Counted from the first letter of the stretch, positions 1 to 11,207 are shown. The stretch: 64,000 bases of DNA from Erwinia endophytica (GCF_009295515.1 NZ_RQVV01000026.1:1-64000), one strand, 5' to 3'. Notes: generated from the letters alone by a model not told the origin. Numbers and translations: made by a program.

Positions 1-539
1 CCGCGGAGTGTACAAATGTTATATGCGTAATTTGAAATGTGAATTTGAAACAAAACATTACAATGAGAGTTTTAACAAAATGGCATCAGCGATATGATTT
101 TTAATGGTTTTTGTAAATACCCTGACAGGGCGCATGGAATAAGGCACTGGAGGGGAATGATGAACCGGCCTGGGAAGCAAAGGCACTCAAAAGACACTAA
201 ATGTGTAAAAAATGTTGCCCTGAATTTTTATCAAAAAATAAAAGACCGCATGTTAATGTGAGAAAAATGAAAGATTGTGATCCCCCTGCGACAGTGAAAA
301 CACGCTTAAGTGAGTCACCGCCTGGCCAGAAGTGACCCACGGGAAAAAGCCGGCTTTGCCAGTAAGAAATCCCGTCTGTGATCGCCCGCCGAATTTCATC
401 AACTTAGTCACGACGTTGATCCCCGCCTTTGGTGAAATATCTGCTATTCGGAATTCCATTTTCACCACGTGCAGTATATCCGGCATGCTCCATTGCAGCA
501 TTTAAGTTGTCCTGCTCATCAAGATCAACTGATCTTACC
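1..539. other. Noncoding stretch, no gene supported
   Basis: No open frame here has a convincing ribosome-binding site, family motif or codon pattern. The longest frame (82 codons, minus strand, 253-501) has no recognisable domain. The sequence is AT-rich in its first 250 bases and then becomes mixed. The piece ends against an apparent insertion-sequence remnant, so it may be an old insertion or deletion scar. Confidence 0.5.
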
Positions 540-637
540 CAGCAATAGTGGACACGCAACTACGTGAGTAAACGTTCAAGTCAGAGGTGACTCACATGAC
601 AAAACCAGCATCAACGACTCAGAAAACCCGTATTTAG
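540..637 (+). mobile_element. Left-end remnant of an IS3-family-like insertion sequence
   Basis: The segment has the look of the left end of an IS3-group element: a short untranslated lead, an AGAGGTGA ribosome-binding site, then an ATG at 596. The first residues, MTKPASTTQKTR, resemble the start of IS3-type OrfA proteins as I remember them. The frame stops at 635-637 after 13 residues and no further transposase sequence follows. No right end or target duplication was found. The family assignment is from memory of the leader and N-terminus only. Confidence 0.45.
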
Positions 638-737
638 TCTCATCCCGCGGGGCCTTATTCCTCTTCATGCAGCATCAGGCAACCCGACGTGATTTGTCGT
701 ATACTGAAAAGGAATATGTTCAATAAATGAGGGATTT

Positions 738-1064
738 ATGAAAAACACAATTATCGCTTTGTCGGCTCTTTTGCTGGCTTCTCCGGTTTTCGCTGACACC
801 ACCAGCCATGCAACAGATACCACCATCCTGAAGGCGCATGAAGGTGCGGATACCGCGAAAGAAAAGCTGCATCAGACCGAGGATAAGGGTTCTGAATTGA
901 AGTTGAAAGCTAAGCATGCCGCAGAAGGTAAAAGTGACTCTGCAAGTAGCAAAGTGTCAGAAGGAACCCAAAAAGCCTGGCACAAAACCAAAGAAGGGAC
1001 TGAAAAAGTCTGGGATAAAACCAAACAAGGTACCGAGAGTCTCAAAAACAAGGTTACAGACTAA
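738..1064 (+). CDS. Small exported Lys/Thr-rich repeat protein (LEA-like), unknown function
   Basis: This 108-residue protein has a clear signal peptide (hydrophobic residues 5-17, cleavage probably after VFA at residue 19). The rest is extremely hydrophilic and rich in Lys, Thr, Glu and Ser, with no hydrophobic core. Residues 74-104 hold near-repeats of the type KTKEGTEKVWDKTKQGTE, with an 11-residue periodicity like that of LEA or apolipoprotein-type amphipathic helices. The start has GAGGG upstream of ATG 738. A clean rho-independent terminator follows at once, so it is a single-gene unit. I do not recognise the family. A periplasmic stress or desiccation role is only suggested by composition. 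Confidence 0.7.
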   Translation: MKNTIIALSALLLASPVFADTTSHATDTTILKAHEGADTAKEKLHQTEDKGSELKLKAKHAAEGKSDSASSKVSEGTQKAWHKTKEGTEKVWDKTKQGTESLKNKVTD

Positions 1065-1089
1065 CCGCTCGCGGGTTCCCATCGTCATA

Positions 1090-1114
1090 AAGGCCGGGCA
1101 TTCCGGCCTTTTTC
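1090..1114. terminator. Rho-independent terminator, possibly bidirectional
   Basis: An 8-bp perfect stem AAGGCCGG/CCGGCCTT with a 5-base loop is followed by TTTC on the plus strand. It lies between the small exported protein gene and the 3' end of mqo, which are convergent. The T-run on the minus side is weaker, so it serves the plus-strand gene best. Confidence 0.8.
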
Positions 1115-1185
1115 TTTCATTATCGCAACATCCAGTATCGCAACGCTCTCTCCAGCGACCATGCAGCCGCTGGGCTCCCCCATAT

Positions 1186-2838
1186 TCAGAGCGCCATATC
1201 GTGCTGGGCAGGTTCTGACACTTTCTGCTGCTGAGGCTGAATATCAGCCTGCGCACTATTATTCATCCGAATAATCGGTGGTCTGGTCAGTTGCAGCACC
1301 CCAGCGGTGTTATCCCATACCTGTTGGGTCAACACCACATTACCGTTTAGCTGCTGGCCAAAGCTTGGGACGATTTCCCGAATCTTGCTCTGCCATTGCG
1401 GTGAGTTAAATTGCTCCGGAAACAGTTTTTTGACCACATTCAGGGTAATCGGTGCGGCAGTTGACGCCCCCGGTGAAGCCCCCAGCAATGCCGCCACGGT
1501 TCTTTGCTGATCGATAACCACCTCGGTACCCAGCTTCAGCACCCCGCCCTTCTGTGCGTCCTTCTTGATTATCTGCACACGCTGACCAGCCTGAATCAGC
1601 CTCCAGTCTTCCTTACGAGCTGCCGGGTAGTACTCTTTCAGCGCCGCAAAGCGGTCATCGTCATTCAACATCACCTGACCTATCAAATATTTAACCAGGT
1701 CAAAATTGTCCAATCCCACATGAATCATCGGCATGAAATTACGGGGGGTGGTGGTCTTCAGCAGGTCCATAAATGAACCATTCTTCAGGAACTTAGTTGA
1801 GAATGTCGCGAACGGCCCAAACAATACCACCCGCTTACCATCCAGGAAGCGGGCATCAAGATGGGGTACCGACATTGGCGGCGCGCCAACCGAAGCCTGG
1901 CCATACACTTTCTCTAAATGCAGTCGGGTAATTTCTGGATTCTCGGTCATCAGGAACGAGCCGCCAACCGGGAAACCCGCATAGTTATCCGCTTCCGGAA
2001 TAGCGGTTTTCTGCAACAGTTTCAACGCACCGCCACCGGCACCAATAAACACGTATTTCGCGTCTACCGCATGCTCTTTACCATCCCGCACATCGCTAAT
2101 AGTCACGTGCCAGGAATTATCAGGATTGCGTTTGAAATTGGTCACTTCGCAAGAGGTCTCCAGCCTGAAATTATCGTTTTTCTTCAGGCTGCCAATCAAT
2201 TGGCGGGTGATTTCACCATAGTTAACATCCGTTCCAACCGGTGTCCAGGTCGCGGCTACTTTCTGCTGAGGGTCTCGCCCTGCCATAATGAGCGGAGCCC
2301 ATTGCGCTATCTGGTTATGGTCGGTGGAAAACTGCATTCCCTGGAACAGGGTCGTCTGCTGCAGCGCCTTGTATCGTTTGCCCAGGTAGTCGACATTTTT
2401 ATCGCCCCAGACGAAACTCATGTGCGGCGTGGAATTAATAAAAGAGTGGGGATTCTGCAACACGCCCCGTCTGACTTGCGCTGCCCAGAACTGGCGTGAA
2501 ATCATAAACGATTCATTGATTTCCAGCGCTTTGCGTACATCAATAGAACCGTCCTCACGCTCCGGCGTGTAATTCAGTTCCATGTTCGCGGAGTGACCGG
2601 TACCGGCGTTATTCCAGCCGTTTGAGGATTCCAGCGCCACGCCGTCCAGTTTCTCAACCATCAGTTGTTTCCAGTCCGGTTGCAGTTCCTGTAGCCAGGT
2701 ACCGAGCGAGGCGCTCATGATGCCGCCGCCAATCAGCAGGACATCGGTTTTTTGCGAAGTCTCTTCAGCCCAGGTAGAGGAGCAAACCATCAATGCCGAG
2801 AGGGAAAAAACAGGAATGATTTTAATTAAATGAGTCAT
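1186..2838 (-). CDS. mqo: Malate:quinone oxidoreductase
   Basis: This FAD-dependent membrane-associated enzyme oxidises malate to oxaloacetate and passes electrons to the quinone pool, bypassing NAD-linked malate dehydrogenase. The protein has 550 residues, the usual size. After a signal-like hydrophobic N-terminus (residues 1-24), also seen in the E. coli enzyme, comes the FAD-binding motif [13 protein letters not shown] (about residues 32-44). The family signature [14 protein letters not shown] follows near residue 70, then FVWG and KVAAT. The C-terminal half has [14 protein letters not shown]. It is convergent with the preceding small gene and divergent from fadH across 271 bp. All expected motifs are intact. 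Confidence 0.95.
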   Translation of the reverse strand: MTHLIKIIPVFSLSALMVCSSTWAEETSQKTDVLLIGGGIMSASLGTWLQELQPDWKQLMVEKLDGVALESSNGWNNAGTGHSANMELNYTPEREDGSIDVRKALEINESFMISRQFWAAQVRRGVLQNPHSFINSTPHMSFVWGDKNVDYLGKRYKALQQTTLFQGMQFSTDHNQIAQWAPLIMAGRDPQQKVAATWTPVGTDVNYGEITRQLIGSLKKNDNFRLETSCEVTNFKRNPDNSWHVTISDVRDGKEHAVDAKYVFIGAGGGALKLLQKTAIPEADNYAGFPVGGSFLMTENPEITRLHLEKVYGQASVGAPPMSVPHLDARFLDGKRVVLFGPFATFSTKFLKNGSFMDLLKTTTPRNFMPMIHVGLDNFDLVKYLIGQVMLNDDDRFAALKEYYPAARKEDWRLIQAGQRVQIIKKDAQKGGVLKLGTEVVIDQQRTVAALLGASPGASTAAPITLNVVKKLFPEQFNSPQWQSKIREIVPSFGQQLNGNVVLTQQVWDNTAGVLQLTRPPIIRMNNSAQADIQPQQQKVSEPAQHDMAL

Positions 2839-2986
2839 GTTGGTTTATAAACTTCAACAGTTTTTAATATTGAATAAATACCTTAGTAACCATTTCCAAA
2901 TATTTCAAAATTAATAAAGTTACAAAACCCGCCGCAGCAATACTCTGTTTTCCCGAATATCATCTCACCCCCTCCCCGGATAATGA

Positions 2987-5119
<2,133 letters not shown>

Positions 5120-5151
5120 GCTGCGGACGACCCTGTCCCGTTGTTCAGGCT

Positions 5152-5958
5152 TTATTTTCCGTTCCAGGCCTTCAGGTTAGCCTCACGGATTTGCAATTTT
5201 TGTTCTGGCGTCATCTGGTTATAGCCAGCAGCCAGTCCGCTCTCCCAGTCACCGTACAGCGGATTTGGCAGAATAATAAACTGGGTGCCGAACCGCGAGT
5301 GGTTCTGGTCCACAAACGCACGACGCTGGGCGTTGTCCTGATGATAAGTAGCGGCACCGTAATCGTTCAGGTTATCACCGATATACAGCACCACGTTGTA
5401 ACCTTCCGCCCTGATGGCGTCAAAGCGTGCCTGCTTGTTGGAGCTGTCGGTTCGCAGACGCAACGTTTTCTCATTCACGCCGCTAAAGCCCAGACGCTTC
5501 AGGTTATCCGCGGTGGCGGCGGCATCTTTACGGTCACGATTGGAAACGTAGAACATGGTGCCGCCGTGGCTGTTAACATAATTGGCGAAATCCACTGCGC
5601 CCGGTACAGCAGTAGCCTGACGGGCCTGATTCCAGGTTGACCAGCTCTTATCGGCAAACGGTTGACCGGCCTTAACCTGCCACGCGCTGTAAGCACTGTT
5701 ATCGATCATCGTTTCATCCAGATCGACAATCACCGCCTTCGGTTTACCCACCAGCGACGGTGCGTTATCGAAAGACAACCTGGCGAAATTAAAGGCCTGA
5801 TAAGCCAGCGCCCGATACTCGCCAGACTGCTGGAACCAGTTCAGCGCCATTACCGACTGCTGATTCAGTTGGCTGGCAGCGTCTGGTTTCTGCGCAGCAC
5901 AGCCGGACAGCGCCAGCGCCACCAGCACAGAGGTACCTAACAACGTCATTCTTTTCAT
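5152..5958 (-). CDS. Outer-membrane acid phosphatase lipoprotein, HAD class e(P4)-like (5'-nucleotidase family)
   Basis: This protein of about 268 residues belongs to the class-B/e(P4) HAD phosphatases, which release phosphate from nucleotides and other monoesters in the periplasm. A lipoprotein signal ends in LALSGC (residues 14-19). The HAD nucleophile motif is VDLDETMIDNS, motif II is FYVSNRDR, and motif III/IV is YIGDNLNDYGAA. The frame runs open upstream to 6228, but the lipoprotein signal places the start at ATG 5958, with GGGAG 13 bases upstream; ATG 5949 is an alternative. It is convergent with fadH and divergent from the next gene. The precise substrate cannot be read from sequence. 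Confidence 0.88.
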   Translation of the reverse strand: MKRMTLLGTSVLVALALSGCAAQKPDAASQLNQQSVMALNWFQQSGEYRALAYQAFNFARLSFDNAPSLVGKPKAVIVDLDETMIDNSAYSAWQVKAGQPFADKSWSTWNQARQATAVPGAVDFANYVNSHGGTMFYVSNRDRKDAAATADNLKRLGFSGVNEKTLRLRTDSSNKQARFDAIRAEGYNVVLYIGDNLNDYGAATYHQDNAQRRAFVDQNHSRFGTQFIILPNPLYGDWESGLAAGYNQMTPEQKLQIREANLKAWNGK

Positions 5959-6083
5959 CTTTAAGATTGGACTCCCTTCAGAAACAGAGTGGAAATGTAT
6001 GCTAATTAACACCTTAAAAATGTAGCATCTCAAACGAAATATGAAACTATAGTGAGTCTGACGATTGCCAAAAGGACACCCCC

Positions 6084-6797
6084 ATGCCCTGCTTTTACCG
6101 TTCTCCCCTGCTGTCTTCACTCGACTGGCTCGATCATGCCTTTCTGCCAGCCGGAGAGGCCCCGCCAGCAGAGAGCATTTATAACCAACAGCGCCATACC
6201 CCAAACGCGGTGCTGGACAGCGAAGCATTGCCGGTAAAAAGCCGTGAGGCCGACGGCCTGATTGGCACCGGTACGCGTCCGGTTGCGGTGTATACCGCGG
6301 ACTGTCTGCCTGTCCTGATTGCCGACAGCCGCCATCATCTGGTCGCCGCGGTGCATGCCGGGTTGCATGGCGCGCTGGGCGGTGTGCTGATTAACACCCT
6401 CCACCGTCTGTACGCGCTTGGCGCTACGCCTGAAAGTCTGAACATCGCGATTGGTCCGTCAATTGGGCCTTGCTGCTATGAATTGAGTGAGGAAAAGATC
6501 GCCAGTATCAGGCAAGAGAACCCTAACAACCTGGCGCCACTCATGGCCCTGTCAAAGCAACAGCACGACAACCCGCATGCCGTTCGTCCCCAGGCAACCA
6601 GCACCACACAAGGGGTATGGTTTGATTTACCGTTGCTGGCCAAACGTATGGCTGGCAGAGAAGGCGTACCGGAAGCGCAAATTGAACTGAGTGCGGTATG
6701 CACTTACTGTATGGCGGAAGAGCAGGCAAGTTATCGCCGCAATAGCCATTTTAATCACGGCTACCTGCAGCGATTTTCGTGGATAAAGCGGCGGTAA
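6084..6797 (+). CDS. PgeF/YfiH-family multicopper polyphenol oxidase-like protein
   Basis: The 237-residue protein carries the signature of the YfiH (DUF152, PgeF) family: TADCLPVL near residue 70, AAVHAGLHG with the metal-binding His, GPSIGPCCYEL with a Cys ligand, and CTYC near residue 215. Family members are zinc/copper enzymes described as laccase-like oxidases, purine nucleosidases, or peptidoglycan-editing factors that remove misincorporated L-Ser. AAGGA precedes ATG 6084. The usual E. coli location of yfiH is beside rluD and clpB. Finding it beside rlmG suggests a paralogue, so no gene symbol is given. Its end is 7 bases from the convergent end of rlmG. Confidence 0.85.
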   Translation: MPCFYRSPLLSSLDWLDHAFLPAGEAPPAESIYNQQRHTPNAVLDSEALPVKSREADGLIGTGTRPVAVYTADCLPVLIADSRHHLVAAVHAGLHGALGGVLINTLHRLYALGATPESLNIAIGPSIGPCCYELSEEKIASIRQENPNNLAPLMALSKQQHDNPHAVRPQATSTTQGVWFDLPLLAKRMAGREGVPEAQIELSAVCTYCMAEEQASYRRNSHFNHGYLQRFSWIKRR

Positions 6798-6804
6798 ACA
6801 GGCA

Positions 6805-7932
6805 CTAACGCAGTTTAACCGAACGTAAAATAACGAACTTTGAGTTCGCCGCCACGGTGGCGCAGTTGCCGAACAGTTTCTTCATTTTGCGATAGTAGTC
6901 GAGATGACGATTACCGACGATTCGCAACTCGCCACCGTGTTGTAAACAACGATGGGCATCGAGGAACATCTGCCAGGCAATATGATCCGTCAGGGTATTT
7001 TGCTGATGAAAAGGTGGATTACACAGCACCGCATGCAGGCTATCCGGGGGGAAACCAGCCAGCGCATGGTTCACCTCAAAGTGGCATCGGGCGAGGTCAT
7101 CCGGGCGGTTCACGGCCACATTCATCCGGCTGGAGGCAACCGCCATCCAGGATTCATCGACAAAATGCACTTCCGCCGCCGGATTCTGCACCAATGCCGT
7201 CAGGCCAATCACCCCGTTGCCGCAGCCCAGATCGACCACCTTACCGTCAATATTGTCCGGCAGATGCGCCATAAAAAAGCGCGCCCCCACATCCAACCCA
7301 CTGCGGGAAAATACGTTGGCGTGGTTATGAATACGATAATCGGTTCCTTCCAGCAACCACGATCCGGTCTCAGGTGCCTCCGCCAGCGTTGGCAGGCTGG
7401 GAGTACAGAAAATCAGGCGGGCTTTTTTTACCGCCAGCGAAGTGGTGGTCGCTCCCAGCACCCGCGCAAATAATTGCAATGTCGAGGTGTGGATATCTTT
7501 CACTTTGCCTGCGGCAATCACTTGCGTCTCTGCGGTGATGACGCGGCGTAGCGAGCGCAATTGATGCTCCAGCAGCGCCAGCGTTTTCGGGATTTTAATC
7601 AGTACGCGCGCCGGCGTAATCGGCAACGGCGAGAGGCTGTCAAGGAAGTGCACCGCGTCCTTATCGATGCCATTGATTTTCAGGTTATGACCGGTGGCCA
7701 GTTGCCCCATCCATGAATCGCTGATGCTATAGATCTCTGCGCCGACCAACGCACAGGCCAGCGCACCAAAGGTGTCATTAAAAATAAACGTCGGGCCATC
7801 CACCGGGGTATCTGCAACCTGGCGCAACAGATATTCATCGGCGGCATCCCACGCTTGCAGCGGGCTCTCTTCGCGCGTTTGGGGAAAACGCTGTAGCGTC
7901 AGCGTGCGGTGGCTCAGTTCGAGTTGGCTCAT
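6805..7932 (-). CDS. rlmG: 23S rRNA (guanine(1835)-N(2))-methyltransferase
   Basis: RlmG uses S-adenosylmethionine to methylate G1835 of 23S rRNA. The 375-residue protein matches the family in length and order. The N-terminal pseudo-methyltransferase domain includes [11 protein letters not shown] and [12 protein letters not shown]. The C-terminal active domain has the SAM-binding motif [12 protein letters not shown] (about residue 233) and the catalytic NPPFHQ motif (about residue 307). It lies divergent from ygjP, as in E. coli. Confidence 0.95.
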   Translation of the reverse strand: MSQLELSHRTLTLQRFPQTREESPLQAWDAADEYLLRQVADTPVDGPTFIFNDTFGALACALVGAEIYSISDSWMGQLATGHNLKINGIDKDAVHFLDSLSPLPITPARVLIKIPKTLALLEHQLRSLRRVITAETQVIAAGKVKDIHTSTLQLFARVLGATTTSLAVKKARLIFCTPSLPTLAEAPETGSWLLEGTDYRIHNHANVFSRSGLDVGARFFMAHLPDNIDGKVVDLGCGNGVIGLTALVQNPAAEVHFVDESWMAVASSRMNVAVNRPDDLARCHFEVNHALAGFPPDSLHAVLCNPPFHQQNTLTDHIAWQMFLDAHRCLQHGGELRIVGNRHLDYYRKMKKLFGNCATVAANSKFVILRSVKLR

Positions 7933-8015
7933 CGGATCACCTTCGTGGTATAAATTCCCGCGATTTATCCCCTAAAACGGGCCGACAGTAAACGTTTTTC
8001 TTGCCTGGAGTCAGC

Positions 8016-8516
8016 ATGTCGTCGCTTATTTATCTGCAAGGCTATCCCGAATCACTGCTGGCGCAGGTGCGAACCCTGATCGCGCAACAGCGTCTGGGCG
8101 AGGTCCTGCAAAAGCGCTATCCCGACAGCCATAACATCACCAACGATAAAGCGCTGTATGACTACGCGCTGGAAATCAAAAACCAGTCGCTGCGCAACGC
8201 GCCGCCGTTGAATAAGGTCTTGTACGACAATAAAATTAAAGTGATGAAGCATGCTCTTGGGCTGCATACCTCCATTTCTCGTGTGCAGGGCAGCAAGCTG
8301 AAGGCCAGGGCGGAGATCCGTGTGGCAACGATTTTTAAGCAAGCTCCCGAGGCGTTTTTACGGATGATCGTGGTACACGAACTGGCCCACATCAAAGAGA
8401 AAGATCATAACAAGGCGTTTTATCAGCTCTGTTGCCATATGGAGCCACAGTACCATCAGGTAGAGTTTGATACCCGGCTATGGCTGACCTGGCGGGAGGG
8501 TCGTGATGAGCCTTGA
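8016..8516 (+). CDS. ygjP: YgjP family putative metal-dependent hydrolase (WLM/SprT-like)
   Basis: The 166-residue protein is close to E. coli YgjP along its length. It has a zinc-metallopeptidase-type helix VVHELAHIKEKDHNKAFY (HExxH, third His following). YgjP has been reported to act on UTP as a pyrophosphatase, but its physiological role is unsettled. The start was set at ATG 8016 because CTGGAG lies 5 bases upstream and the protein then begins MSSLIYLQGYPE like its homologues; the frame could open 15 bases earlier at a TTG. It is convergent with the ydcF-like gene. Confidence 0.9.
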   Translation: MSSLIYLQGYPESLLAQVRTLIAQQRLGEVLQKRYPDSHNITNDKALYDYALEIKNQSLRNAPPLNKVLYDNKIKVMKHALGLHTSISRVQGSKLKARAEIRVATIFKQAPEAFLRMIVVHELAHIKEKDHNKAFYQLCCHMEPQYHQVEFDTRLWLTWREGRDEP

Positions 8517-8561
8517 TGCCAGGTCGCAGAAACAATGAAACTGTGCTTTATATATACCGTA

Positions 8562-9332
8562 CTACCTCACCAGCCCGACCAGTTCAGGGCTGGCAACCAG
8601 TCGCTGGCTGGCTTCCTCAACCTCAGCGGGAAGGTCGATATGCGCAATAAAGTGCATTCCTGCCGGGCCATAGCCGTTTTCGTCATCACGCAGGCGTTTC
8701 ACTTCGCCGAGGATCATCGACACATAACGCTCCAGTTGCCACAAGCCTTCCTGGGTATCCGCGCCTGAAATGACGCACTTATCATGGTGTTGAGTGAGGT
8801 AAGGCACAAAGACCGGCCAACTGATAAACTCAGCACTGACGTTGCGCCTGGCCCATACTGTGCGAAAAGTCGCGGTAGTTCTGCGCTGCATTAACGGATC
8901 CTGCACCAATAAAATACGCGCAGGCGCGCTACCGCTGGACAACAGGAACGACAAACTGAAGTCGGCATTTTCTCCGCAGTTACGCGACTGATTTTCAATC
9001 AGCAAGCGTTCCTGGCGCAGACCAAACGCCTGCACCGCAACGGCAGCCAGCCACTCCGCCTCACTTTCCGCCGTCGTATGCACGCGGGCATAACCACTCG
9101 ACATCAGCGCCTGCTTTAACAACAACGTCGAATGCCCCACACCACCGCTGAGTAGAACCGGCATGTCATTACTCGTCAGCATCCTGAAGGCGCCCGTAAT
9201 ATTCGGCAGGACCGCATGACCGGCAAGGATCATCATATCGACCTGTCGCGCCGGATGGCTGGAAAAATCATCTTCGGCCAGCCAGCGGGATATGACATTG
9301 AGATCGTGGATATTCTGCACTGATAACTTCAT
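8562..9332 (-). CDS. ydcF: YdcF-like DUF218 (ElyC/SanA/YdcF family) protein
   Basis: This 256-residue protein resembles E. coli YdcF throughout. Shared motifs are INVISRWLAEDDF at the start, ILAGHAVLP, LLSGGVGHST, ENQSRNCGENADFS and LVQDPLMQRRT, ending with DDENGYGPAGMHFIAH. DUF218 proteins have a Rossmann-like fold; YdcF binds S-adenosylmethionine, but no reaction is established. No signal peptide or membrane segment is visible, so it should be cytoplasmic. AGGAAGAGG precedes ATG 9332. It borders the accessory catabolic locus that starts at 9425. Confidence 0.85.
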   Translation of the reverse strand: MKLSVQNIHDLNVISRWLAEDDFSSHPARQVDMMILAGHAVLPNITGAFRMLTSNDMPVLLSGGVGHSTLLLKQALMSSGYARVHTTAESEAEWLAAVAVQAFGLRQERLLIENQSRNCGENADFSLSFLLSSGSAPARILLVQDPLMQRRTTATFRTVWARRNVSAEFISWPVFVPYLTQHHDKCVISGADTQEGLWQLERYVSMILGEVKRLRDDENGYGPAGMHFIAHIDLPAEVEEASQRLVASPELVGLVR

Positions 9333-9424
9333 AGCAAAGCCTCTTCCTGGAAGCAGGAAGCCGAGAATATCAACTTCGCGATATAACCGAAAGCGGGACG
9401 GCCCCGCTCCCGGAATGGGGTCAT

Positions 9425-10210
9425 TTATATCGCGGCAATTAATCCGCCATCAACCCGAATAACCGAGCCCGTAATATAGCTGGCCGGTTGACCCGCCAGA
9501 AATGCCGCCGTGGCGCCAAATTCTTCGGGAGCGCCATAGCGGCCAAGCGGAATACTTTTGCGGCTCTTTTCAGCGATCACGTCGGCAGTGGTGTTTTCAC
9601 GGCTGGCTTTAATCGCGTCCAGTTGCCCTACGCGATCAGTGGCGATACGGCCCGGCACCATGACATTCACTGTGACGCCATCAGCGGCAACTTCACTGGC
9701 CAGCGTTTTTGACCAGCCCAGCAGGCTCATCCGTAACGCATTGGATAAGGCCAGATTAGGAATAGGCGTAATAACCCCGGATGACGTAGTGGTAATGATA
9801 CGTCCCCAGCCTCGCTGACGCATAGCGGGCAGCACCTTATCAGTGAGTTGGATCAACGAGGCCACCATCAGACTGAATTGCTGCTGCCACAAAGCGGCAT
9901 CGGTGCCCTGTGCCTGCGCGGGCGGTGGGCCGCCCGAATTGTTAACCAAAATATCAACATCGCCCCAGTGTTGACGGATCTCATCCAGAACGCCATCAAA
10001 ATGCTGCGGCGCCGCCAAATCCAGTCGCCATGCGCGCGCCTCTCCCCCTTGCCCGACAATAGTGGCTACCGTCTGCGCCAGTTTGTCCTCGTTGCGACCA
10101 CACACCGCCACCCTGACCCCTTCCTGGGCCAGCGCCTGGGCAATCGCCTGTCCTAAACCACTTCCCGCCCCACATACCAGCGCCACACGCTGCTGTATTT
10201 GCAAATCCAT
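9425..10210 (-). CDS. Short-chain dehydrogenase/reductase with a non-standard active site
   Basis: The 261-residue Rossmann protein has the SDR cofactor motif CGAGSGLGQAIA (about residue 14) and NNSGG (about residue 88). The C-terminal FLAGQPASYITGSVIRVDGG is typical of the family. The catalytic Ser is present in TTTSSG, but the usual YxxxK is replaced by a stretch reading PNLALSNALRMSLLGWSK. The start is ATG 10210 with a strong GGGAGGAATT; the frame opens further upstream without a better site. It lies 51 bases downstream of the GntR regulator on the same strand, probably co-transcribed. It may oxidise or reduce an intermediate of the neighbouring pathway, or have a non-redox role. Confidence 0.85.
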   Translation of the reverse strand: MDLQIQQRVALVCGAGSGLGQAIAQALAQEGVRVAVCGRNEDKLAQTVATIVGQGGEARAWRLDLAAPQHFDGVLDEIRQHWGDVDILVNNSGGPPPAQAQGTDAALWQQQFSLMVASLIQLTDKVLPAMRQRGWGRIITTTSSGVITPIPNLALSNALRMSLLGWSKTLASEVAADGVTVNVMVPGRIATDRVGQLDAIKASRENTTADVIAEKSRKSIPLGRYGAPEEFGATAAFLAGQPASYITGSVIRVDGGLIAAI

Positions 10211-10220
10211 AATTCCTCCC

Positions 10221-10242
10221 GATTGTATTTTCAGGATCATGA
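10221..10242 (+). promoter_or_regulatory. Candidate regulator box (GATTGTATT) before the SDR gene
   Basis: GATTGTATTTTCAGGATCAT begins here and matches the boxes at 11296 and 19149 in its first nine bases and again at the GATCA/GATTCA/GAATCA part. It lies in the 51-bp gap between the GntR gene and the SDR gene. It is inferred to be a binding site of the locus's own GntR protein. Confidence 0.5.
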
Positions 10243-10261
10243 TGTGCAAAATTGATGCCGG

Positions 10262-11158
10262 TTATGTTCGTGCGGCTCGAATATTTACCTGGTCAAAGGC
10301 TGACTGGAGATGATTTTTCATCAATTCCGCCGCGTGCTGGGCTTTGTTTTCCCGTAGCGCATCGATAATCGCGACATGCTCCTCACACCAGGCTTTCACC
10401 CGGCGTTTATTGTGGTAGCTGCCAAACTCCAGCAGGCGGCGCAGGCGATTCTGTTGCTGAATGGCTTGCAGGACAAACAGGTTACCACTGGCTTCTGCCA
10501 GTAATTCGTGAAAAGACGCATCGGTCTCAAAGATTTCCCGTGCCGGTACCAGAGTAATATCCGGGTGAGCTATCAGCCGCAAATGCTGCGCTCGCAGACG
10601 TTTCAGCATCTGACGATCACAACGTAAATGCGGCGTCAGCAATGCCGCAGGCTCAATCATCAGGCGAAAGCCGTAACTGTTGCGTAGCGCGACATCTGAA
10701 TTCAGCGTCTGCAGAAAGCGCCAGCCATGACCGGCATTGCGCGCAATCAGCCCGTCTTCCGACAACTTCACCAGCGTGCGGGTCAGTACGCCGCGATCGA
10801 CGTCATAACGCTGGGCCATGCCGGTCTGGGTAAACGACTCAGGCAGTTCGCCGGCGATACGATCCCGTACCATTACTTCATACAGTGCCTGATCGGTGCT
10901 CTGAGGCTGTTCAATCGCCAGTTGCTGTAACGCATCGGCACTTTTCAACAAGAAAAATCCCTGATTCGGACGGGCTTCCACCACGCCTAAACGGGTTAAT
11001 TCTTTCAGTCCGGCACGGACTGGCGTGCGTGAGACGCCCAGCGCGTCGGCCAGATGTTGTTCACGTAAATGGTGACCTGGATCGAATCTTGCTTCATGGA
11101 TCAGGTCAAGGATTTGCCGGGCTATCCGGAGACTGCTCGCTGTTGAGTCAGGCTGCAT
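10262..11158 (-). CDS. GntR-family (FCD) regulator with two winged-helix domains
   Basis: The 298-residue protein starts with a GntR winged helix: residues 8-70 with LREQHLADALGVSRTPVRAGLKELTRLGVVEARPN (shown as family fold; key part GVSRTPVR). A second helix-turn-helix follows at about residues 88-150 (AQRYDVDRGVLTRTL, then EDGLIARNAGHGW). The C-terminal 140 residues are an all-helical FCD ligand-binding domain with FETDASFHELL and a late HLQSAFDQV helix. FCD regulators sense small organic acids or amino acids. It is divergent from the ABC-transporter operon and upstream of the SDR gene. Boxes with ATTGTAT-type sequence lie in all control regions of the locus, so it is the probable local repressor or activator. 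Confidence 0.88.
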   Translation of the reverse strand: MQPDSTASSLRIARQILDLIHEARFDPGHHLREQHLADALGVSRTPVRAGLKELTRLGVVEARPNQGFFLLKSADALQQLAIEQPQSTDQALYEVMVRDRIAGELPESFTQTGMAQRYDVDRGVLTRTLVKLSEDGLIARNAGHGWRFLQTLNSDVALRNSYGFRLMIEPAALLTPHLRCDRQMLKRLRAQHLRLIAHPDITLVPAREIFETDASFHELLAEASGNLFVLQAIQQQNRLRRLLEFGSYHNKRRVKAWCEEHVAIIDALRENKAQHAAELMKNHLQSAFDQVNIRAART

Positions 11159-11178
11159 TAGGGAACGGTTTCCTAAAG

Positions 11179-11207
11179 TGTATTATTGTGGTCTTAATAT
11201 ACAATAA
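11179..11207. promoter_or_regulatory. Candidate autoregulatory operator before the GntR gene
   Basis: The inverted repeat ATTGT-N11-ACAAT spans 11185-11205, 20 to 50 bases upstream of the GntR start codon. Read on the minus strand it begins TATTGTATATT, like the plus-strand boxes elsewhere in the locus. The position suits control of the regulator's own promoter. Confidence 0.45.

Noticed and set aside
253-501. 82-codon minus-strand frame near the left end
   Set aside because: No ribosome-binding site, no recognisable domain, odd composition, and it lies beside an insertion-sequence remnant.
1918-2499. 193-codon plus-strand frame inside mqo
   Set aside because: It is antisense to a clearly real gene with intact motifs; the frame is a by-product of GC-rich codon positions.
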